In this document: one piece after another, positions 59,592-64,000 of the stretch | Numbering within the stretch: the first letter of the stretch is position 1 | How the letters are laid out: each line of letters opens with the position of its first letter | NCBI GenBank assembly: GCA_017443765.1 | Contig: JAFSYB010000051.1 | Coordinates: 1 to 64,000 of the forward strand | Length of the DNA stretch: 64,000 nucleotides | Direction of reading: 5' to 3' | Source: Muribaculaceae bacterium | GTDB taxonomy: Bacteria; Bacteroidota; Bacteroidia; Bacteroidales; Muribaculaceae | Position numbers and translations under genes: made by a program | The notes under the pieces: generated by a model | What the model was told of the DNA's origin: nothing | What the model saw: only the letters and a program-made list of their open reading frames with translations | Database searches by the model: none

Positions 59592-60073
59592 CAGGCAGGA
59601 TTCTCGTTATTGGCTTTCTTGGCGGCTTTGTCGGCAAGCGTCTCGCTCAGGTTGGCCGGATAGACGTCCATAAGCATGGTCTCGGTGATGGAAGCAATCT
59701 CGAAGTCGGCCAGACTGCTGCTCATGTTTTCCATGAACACATCGAGAGCCTCGCGGAAATCGCTGGCCTGAACAAGCTGGAACGACGCGGTACGCTTCTC
59801 GACAGCCGTTTTCTCGTCGATGGTGATGAAGTTGGTCTTCACCTTGTACCAGCGGTCGCCACCCTCGTTGTAGAAGATGTCGCTCAGGTTCACACGGCGC
59901 ACTGCGCTCACGGTGAAGTCGCCCGAGATGAACGGCTGCATCTCCTCGGTGATGCGCGCCTCGGCCTCGGTAAACGACAAGGCATCAACCAAATAAGGCT
60001 CGGTAACCGTTTTCATCACGCCTGTTTCCATCATTTTGTCGTATTTCACTTTACATTCAAACCATTGGCTCAT
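59591..60073 (-). CDS. DUF4494 protein
   Basis: A 160-residue cytoplasmic protein characteristic of Bacteroidota: it starts WFECKVKYDK, followed by EPYLVDALSFTEAEARI and the segment WYKVKTNFITIDEKTAVEKR. The function is unknown. It is translationally coupled to YggS downstream (1-nt overlap), a pairing suggesting a joint housekeeping role. It is preceded by 66 nt and the fabK-like gene. Confidence 0.88.
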   Translation of the reverse strand: MSQWFECKVKYDKMMETGVMKTVTEPYLVDALSFTEAEARITEEMQPFISGDFTVSAVRRVNLSDIFYNEGGDRWYKVKTNFITIDEKTAVEKRTASFQLVQASDFREALDVFMENMSSSLADFEIASITETMLMDVYPANLSETLADKAAKKANNENPA

Positions 60074-60139
60074 AATATTTTATATTTTATAGGTTAGACA
60101 TATAGTGGGTAGTTGTGTGGAGCGTGCCAGCGTTTCGTC

Positions 60140-61105
60140 TTACACCGACAAGGATGCCCCGTTATCCGTTATTCGTTGTTTCGCTTTGTGGTACTCGCCG
60201 AGGATTTCGGCAAACACTTGATCGACGGTTTGTACCGGCAGGCCTTTGAGCAGGCTGGCCACCTGGCCGATTTCCAGTTCGCCGTTGTCCAAGTCGCCCT
60301 CGAAGATACCCATTCGCGACTTGCCGTTGCCGATGATTTCGAGTAGTTGCTCGCCGGTGGCTCCGGCATCCTCGGCTTGCTCGATGGCGTCGAAGAAACC
60401 GCCGCGCACCAGTCGGGTAGGGGAGAGCTTGCGCAACAGGAGCTTGGTGTCGCCCTCGTCGAGATTCAGGCAACGCTGTTTGAATGCGTCGTGTGCACTG
60501 CTCTCGACAGTGAGTGCGAAGCGAGTGCCGATTTGCACACCCTCGGCACCGAGTGCCTCGACAGCCAGCATGGCCTCGCCGGTGGCCACACCGCCGGCAG
60601 CGATGAGCGGCAATGTGGTGGCGCGGCGCACAGCGGGTATCAGGCACAGCGTGGTGGTTTCCTCGCGGCCATTGTGTCCGCCGGCCTCAAAGCCCTCGGC
60701 GACAACAGCGTCCACGCCGGCGGCCTCGCACTTGCGGGCGAACACACTCGAAGCCACCACATGAGCCACTTTGATGTTGCGGTCGTGCAGCCAGGCGGTC
60801 CATTTCTTAGGGCTGCCGGCACTGGTGAACACCACCGGCACGCGTTCCTGTGCAACAACCTCCATGATGGCCGGCGCATCGGGCTTCATCAGCGGCACGT
60901 TCACGCCAAAAGGCTTGGTTGTTGCCGCCCGGCACTTGGCAATTTGCTCGCGCAGCACCTCGGGCGACATCGACCCGGCGCCCAGCAGACCCAGTCCGCC
61001 AGCCTGGCTCACGGCAGCCGCCAGCCGCCACCCGCTGCACCACACCATGCCGCCGGCAATGATGGGGTGCGTTATTCCGAATAATTGAGATACTCTGTCA
61101 GTCAT
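60140..61105 (-). CDS. FabK-like enoyl-ACP reductase II / nitronate monooxygenase family flavoenzyme
   Basis: A 321-residue FMN-binding TIM barrel. THPIIAGGMVWCSGWRLAAAVSQAGGLG is the family start (first part: PIIAGGMVW), with VVAEGFEAGGHNG and LIAAGGVATGEAM and a C-terminal IGQVASLLKGLP. The EAGGH-x-G motif and length favour FabK, which reduces enoyl-ACP in fatty acid synthesis, over a true nitronate monooxygenase, but the two are hard to separate by reading alone. It lies between purF and DUF4494 on the same strand. Confidence 0.8.
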   Translation of the reverse strand: MTDRVSQLFGITHPIIAGGMVWCSGWRLAAAVSQAGGLGLLGAGSMSPEVLREQIAKCRAATTKPFGVNVPLMKPDAPAIMEVVAQERVPVVFTSAGSPKKWTAWLHDRNIKVAHVVASSVFARKCEAAGVDAVVAEGFEAGGHNGREETTTLCLIPAVRRATTLPLIAAGGVATGEAMLAVEALGAEGVQIGTRFALTVESSAHDAFKQRCLNLDEGDTKLLLRKLSPTRLVRGGFFDAIEQAEDAGATGEQLLEIIGNGKSRMGIFEGDLDNGELEIGQVASLLKGLPVQTVDQVFAEILGEYHKAKQRITDNGASLSV

Positions 61106-61171
61106 ATTTCGTCTTATATTAGGTTCAGTGTTGGTCGGGCAAATGCTTTGCCCGAAACAAGCATAGTGCCA

Positions 61172-63034
61172 TTATGAATGATTCTCGTACCAATCAATGT
61201 AGGCCTGGTTCAACATTCGTTTGCCGCCCGGAGTGGGGTAGTCGCCACTGAAATACCAGTCGCCTGGGGTTTCGGGGCACGACTTGTGCAGGCCATCGAG
61301 GGTTTGGTAGATGATGCGCACCTCGGTGTGAATGTCTTTGTCGGTGAGAATGTCAGCAATCTTGCATGAGATTTGCTCCTCGGTGAACGGCGCATAGATG
61401 TCGGCCACGTGGTTTTGCAATTCCTCCTTGGGTTTGTCCTGTTGTGACTTGCAGCGTTGGTACACGTGCTCGATAATTTGCTCCTGATGGGTGTCGCGCA
61501 GGAGCTGCACGGCGGCACGGAAGGCGCAAAACTCGGCCATTCGGCTCATATCGATACCGTAATAGTCGGGGTAGCGCACCTGTGGCGACGAGGAGGCGAT
61601 GATGATTCTCTTGGGCGAGAGGCGGTCGAGGATGCGCATGATGCTCTGTCGCAGTGTGGTGCCACGCACGATGCTGTCGTCAATCACCACCAGGTTGTCA
61701 ACGCCATCGCGCACCTGGCCGTAGGTGACGTCGTAAACGTGCGCGGCCAGGTCGTTGCGCTGGTTTCCCTCGGTGATGAAGGTGCGCAGCTTGATATCTT
61801 TGTTGGCCACTTTCTCGATGCGCAGGTGCCGGTCGAGGATGTCGCGCAGCTTGAGGTCGTAGTCGGGCGCTGCGGTGTCGAGCAGCTTGATATCGCGTAC
61901 CTGCTGCTGGTGCAGGTGTTCGTGCATACCCTCGATCAAGCCCAGATAGGCCACCTCGGCGGTGTTGGGAATAAACGAGAAAATGGTGTGTTCCAGGTCG
62001 CCGTCAACGGCGTCCAGGATGCGGCTGGCCAGGTTGCGCCCCAGGGCCTTGCGCTCGCGGTAGATGTCGCAGTCGGTGCCGCGTGAGAAATAGATGCGCT
62101 CAAACGTGCAGCGGCGGTTGTCGAGTTGTGGAAGCACCTGATGGGTGAGCATTTGGGCGTTTTTCTTGACAATGATGGCTGCGCCAGGGGTGATTTCGCG
62201 TACCGCATCAACAGGTACGTTCAGGGCGGTCTGGATGGCCGGTCGCTCGCTGGCAGCAACAAAAATCTCGTCGTCGCAATAGTACCAGGCGGGCCTGATG
62301 CCGTGCGGGTCGCGCAGGACAAAAAGGTCGCCGCTGCCGGTGATGCCGCAAATCACGTAACCGCCATCCCAAGTGGTGACGGGGTGTGCGAGGATGCGGG
62401 CAAAGTCAAGGTTGTCCTCGATGTGCTGTGTGAGTGGGTCGCCGGTGAGCCCCTCGGCACGGTAGTGGCGGTGCAGACGCTGGTTGTCGTCGTCAAGTGC
62501 CTCGCCGAGTTGCTCAAGCAAGATGGCGGTGTCGCTCATCACGCGTGGATGCTGGCCGCGGCTCACGATGTCGTTGAAAATCTCGTCAACGTTGGTCATG
62601 TTGAAGTTGCCGCACAACATCAGGTTGCGCGATTTCCAGTTGTTGCGCCGCAAGAACGGGTGCACATATTTCATGCCGCTCTTGCCGGTGGTGCTGTAGC
62701 GCAGGTGTCCCATATAGAGTTCGCCCTCGAAGGGTGTGCGCGGCTCGCCGTTCATCAAGGCTTCGTGAATCTGCAAGCGCACTTGCGCAAAAATGTCGTC
62801 GATGGCTTGCGCCCCCAGGGCGCGTTCGCGGTAGATGTATTCCTCGCCTGGCTGCGCGGTCATGCTCACGCACCCCAATCCGGCTCCTTCCTGGCCGCGG
62901 TTGTGCTGCTTTTCCATGAGCAGATACAACTTGTCGAGGCCATAGAGCCGCGTGCCGTATTTTTCCTTGTAAAAACCGAGGGGCTTGCGCAGCCTGATGA
63001 TGGCAATGCCACATTCGTGCTTGATGGATTCCAT
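61172..63034 (-). CDS. purF: Amidophosphoribosyltransferase (PurF-like, long form)
   Basis: First committed step of purine synthesis, PRPP plus glutamine to phosphoribosylamine. It has 620 residues, about 100-150 longer than typical PurF. The N-terminal class II glutaminase follows a 7-residue propeptide: the nucleophile Cys8 is in HECGIAI, and HNRGQEGAG and GHLRYSTTGKSG are typical. The PRPP loop VVIDDSIVRGTTLR lies near residue 455. The C-terminal extension ends GDWYFSGDYPTPGGKRM. Some Bacteroidales carry this long form beside a normal PurF; that cannot be checked here. Confidence 0.88.
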   Translation of the reverse strand: MESIKHECGIAIIRLRKPLGFYKEKYGTRLYGLDKLYLLMEKQHNRGQEGAGLGCVSMTAQPGEEYIYRERALGAQAIDDIFAQVRLQIHEALMNGEPRTPFEGELYMGHLRYSTTGKSGMKYVHPFLRRNNWKSRNLMLCGNFNMTNVDEIFNDIVSRGQHPRVMSDTAILLEQLGEALDDDNQRLHRHYRAEGLTGDPLTQHIEDNLDFARILAHPVTTWDGGYVICGITGSGDLFVLRDPHGIRPAWYYCDDEIFVAASERPAIQTALNVPVDAVREITPGAAIIVKKNAQMLTHQVLPQLDNRRCTFERIYFSRGTDCDIYRERKALGRNLASRILDAVDGDLEHTIFSFIPNTAEVAYLGLIEGMHEHLHQQQVRDIKLLDTAAPDYDLKLRDILDRHLRIEKVANKDIKLRTFITEGNQRNDLAAHVYDVTYGQVRDGVDNLVVIDDSIVRGTTLRQSIMRILDRLSPKRIIIASSSPQVRYPDYYGIDMSRMAEFCAFRAAVQLLRDTHQEQIIEHVYQRCKSQQDKPKEELQNHVADIYAPFTEEQISCKIADILTDKDIHTEVRIIYQTLDGLHKSCPETPGDWYFSGDYPTPGGKRMLNQAYIDWYENHS

Positions 63035-63091
63035 GGGAATAGTTGATTAATGTAATGGTGGTTTATCGTGTTCGGAAATGGTTGTCAGCGC

Positions 63092-64000
63092 TCATTCAAA
63101 GCGCATGGTCGAAGTGGGCTTGATGGTTGATATGATGAGCGACGGTCCGATGAGGGTGAGATAGGAAATCACCACAATGCCCACATTGAGCATGAGCAGT
63201 GCGAGCCAGTCGATGCTCACGGGCACGTAGGGCATATAGTAGGCATCGGGGTCGAGGCGAACAATGTGCAGCCACTTTTGGGCGAGTGCTAATCCCAAGC
63301 CGAGCAGATTGCCCAGCACAAGAGCCTTGAGAACGAGTTTCTGTGTGAGCAAGATGAAAACTCGACGCACCGAGCGGTTGGTGGCTCCCAACGCCTTGAG
63401 CAAGCCAATCATGCGAATGCGCTCGAGCACAATCATGAGCAATGCCGAGATGAGCGTGAATGCCGACACCACCATCATCAGCACAAGAATGATGACCACG
63501 TTCATGTCGAGCATATCGAGCCAGGCGAAAAAGGCCATGTTGTTTTCGCGCGTGTGTGTGACATAAAACAAGGTGTTGGTGTGCCGGTCGCAAGTGCCTC
63601 GGGCCAGGGTGGAGTAGGTGCGGTAGGCATCGTCGTGCAGGTGGTCCAAATCGCGCAAATTGACACCGATAAAGTTTCCTGTGTCGCACCCCCAGCCGTT
63701 AATGCGCTGAATCAAGGCAATGTTGCCCATAAGGAGTGTTCCATCGAAGGTGTCGAAATTGGTGTTGTACACCCCCACGATGAGTACATTGCGCACCTTC
63801 ACCTTCTCGTCGATGAAGTAGGTGAGCACCTTGTCGCCAACGTGCAGGCGCAGCTGGTCGGCCACGATTTTCGACATCACAATCTCGTTCTGAGCCGTGT
63901 CGGCCGGCACACGACCGGCAACGAGATGAGCCTGAAGGTAGCTCCAATCGAAGCCGGCATCCACACCCCGGAACTGAATACCCTTGAAATCGGTGTCGGT
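63092..64000 (-). CDS. ABC transporter permease, FtsX/LolCE-type (5' end outside window)
   Basis: The 3' portion of a permease of the MacB/LolC group; the reading frame stays open to the window edge, so the N-terminus is missing. Visible are a periplasmic MacB-PCD-like region (VGDKVLTYFIDEKVKVRNVLIVGVYNT), then the FtsX core with about three C-terminal transmembrane helices (near LDMNVVIILVLMMVVSAFTLISALL and LMLNVGIVVISYLTLIGPSLI), ending ISTIKPTSTMRFE. The motif RIRMIGLLKALGATNRSVRRVF is characteristic of LolC/E. Probably lipoprotein sorting or a similar efflux task; its partner ATPase is not in the window. Confidence 0.85.
   Translation of the reverse strand, partial: TDTDFKGIQFRGVDAGFDWSYLQAHLVAGRVPADTAQNEIVMSKIVADQLRLHVGDKVLTYFIDEKVKVRNVLIVGVYNTNFDTFDGTLLMGNIALIQRINGWGCDTGNFIGVNLRDLDHLHDDAYRTYSTLARGTCDRHTNTLFYVTHTRENNMAFFAWLDMLDMNVVIILVLMMVVSAFTLISALLMIVLERIRMIGLLKALGATNRSVRRVFILLTQKLVLKALVLGNLLGLGLALAQKWLHIVRLDPDAYYMPYVPVSIDWLALLMLNVGIVVISYLTLIGPSLIISTIKPTSTMRFE

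Overview
The window looks like the chromosome of a gut-type Bacteroidales bacterium (Bacteroidota), most likely Muribaculaceae or a near relative. Three things point there. Several families are essentially restricted to the phylum (DUF4835/PorD, DUF4494, DUF5606, the long NusB, carboxynorspermidine decarboxylase). Intergenic DNA repeatedly carries the Bacteroidota promoter TTTG-N20-TAnnTTTG. Start codons generally lack Shine-Dalgarno sequences. Most of the DNA is GC-rich by eye (mid-50s percent), with one clearly AT-rich block at about 32.1-38.3 kb.

Layout. 0-10.3 kb: the first codons of a probable ROK kinase (-), dnaE, trxA, a BamA/TamA-like outer membrane protein, a phosphoethanolamine transferase, and a leftward operon of dCMP deaminase, S41 protease and MTHFS. 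10.5-15.8 kb: tRNA-Arg(ACG), a small membrane protein, a YitT transporter-like protein, and a 1106-residue surface protein with dockerin-like EF-hands and carbohydrate-binding beta-helix repeats. 16.2-21.9 kb: a rightward cluster of two YtxH proteins, a holin-X protein, a hypothetical protein and a secreted Ntn-hydrolase, followed by wecB, galE, a DUF59 protein and lpxH. 21.9-29.5 kb (-): fprA with nspC, an M16 protease, and serA with serC. 29.9-31.8 kb: gdhA and a DUF695 protein.

32.1-38.3 kb (-) is a foreign-looking, tightly packed operon: TerY-like vWA protein, PP2C phosphatase, two atypical protein kinases (one with an Ig-like tail), a DUF4407 membrane coiled-coil protein, and a 54-residue basic protein that overlaps the DUF4407 stop. 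This is a TerY-phosphorylation-triad arrangement extended by a second kinase and a membrane component. It is the best candidate in the window for an under-described, possibly defensive, signalling system. A structured RNA candidate lies just upstream, in a position where it could be the operon leader or an independent 6S-like RNA. Imperfect tandem repeats and a strong hairpin lie downstream.

39-44 kb: two M23 peptidases around a 51-bp-repeat beta-flower protein, then uvrA, a DUF3307 protein and a HerA-like ATPase (-). 46.6-58.8 kb: a small ORF, a nucleoside phosphorylase (-), then a long rightward housekeeping run: dnaN, exonuclease, coaBC, porD, recN, rlmB, nusB, yajC, ybbR, coaE, DUF5606 and NlpC/P60 lipoprotein. 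58.9-64 kb (-): YggS, DUF4494, FabK-like reductase, purF and the 3' part of an ABC transporter permease. Functionally the window mixes replication and repair (dnaE, dnaN, recN, uvrA), cofactor and nucleotide metabolism, serine and glutamate metabolism, and envelope biogenesis. All family assignments come from reading the protein sequences; no database search was run.
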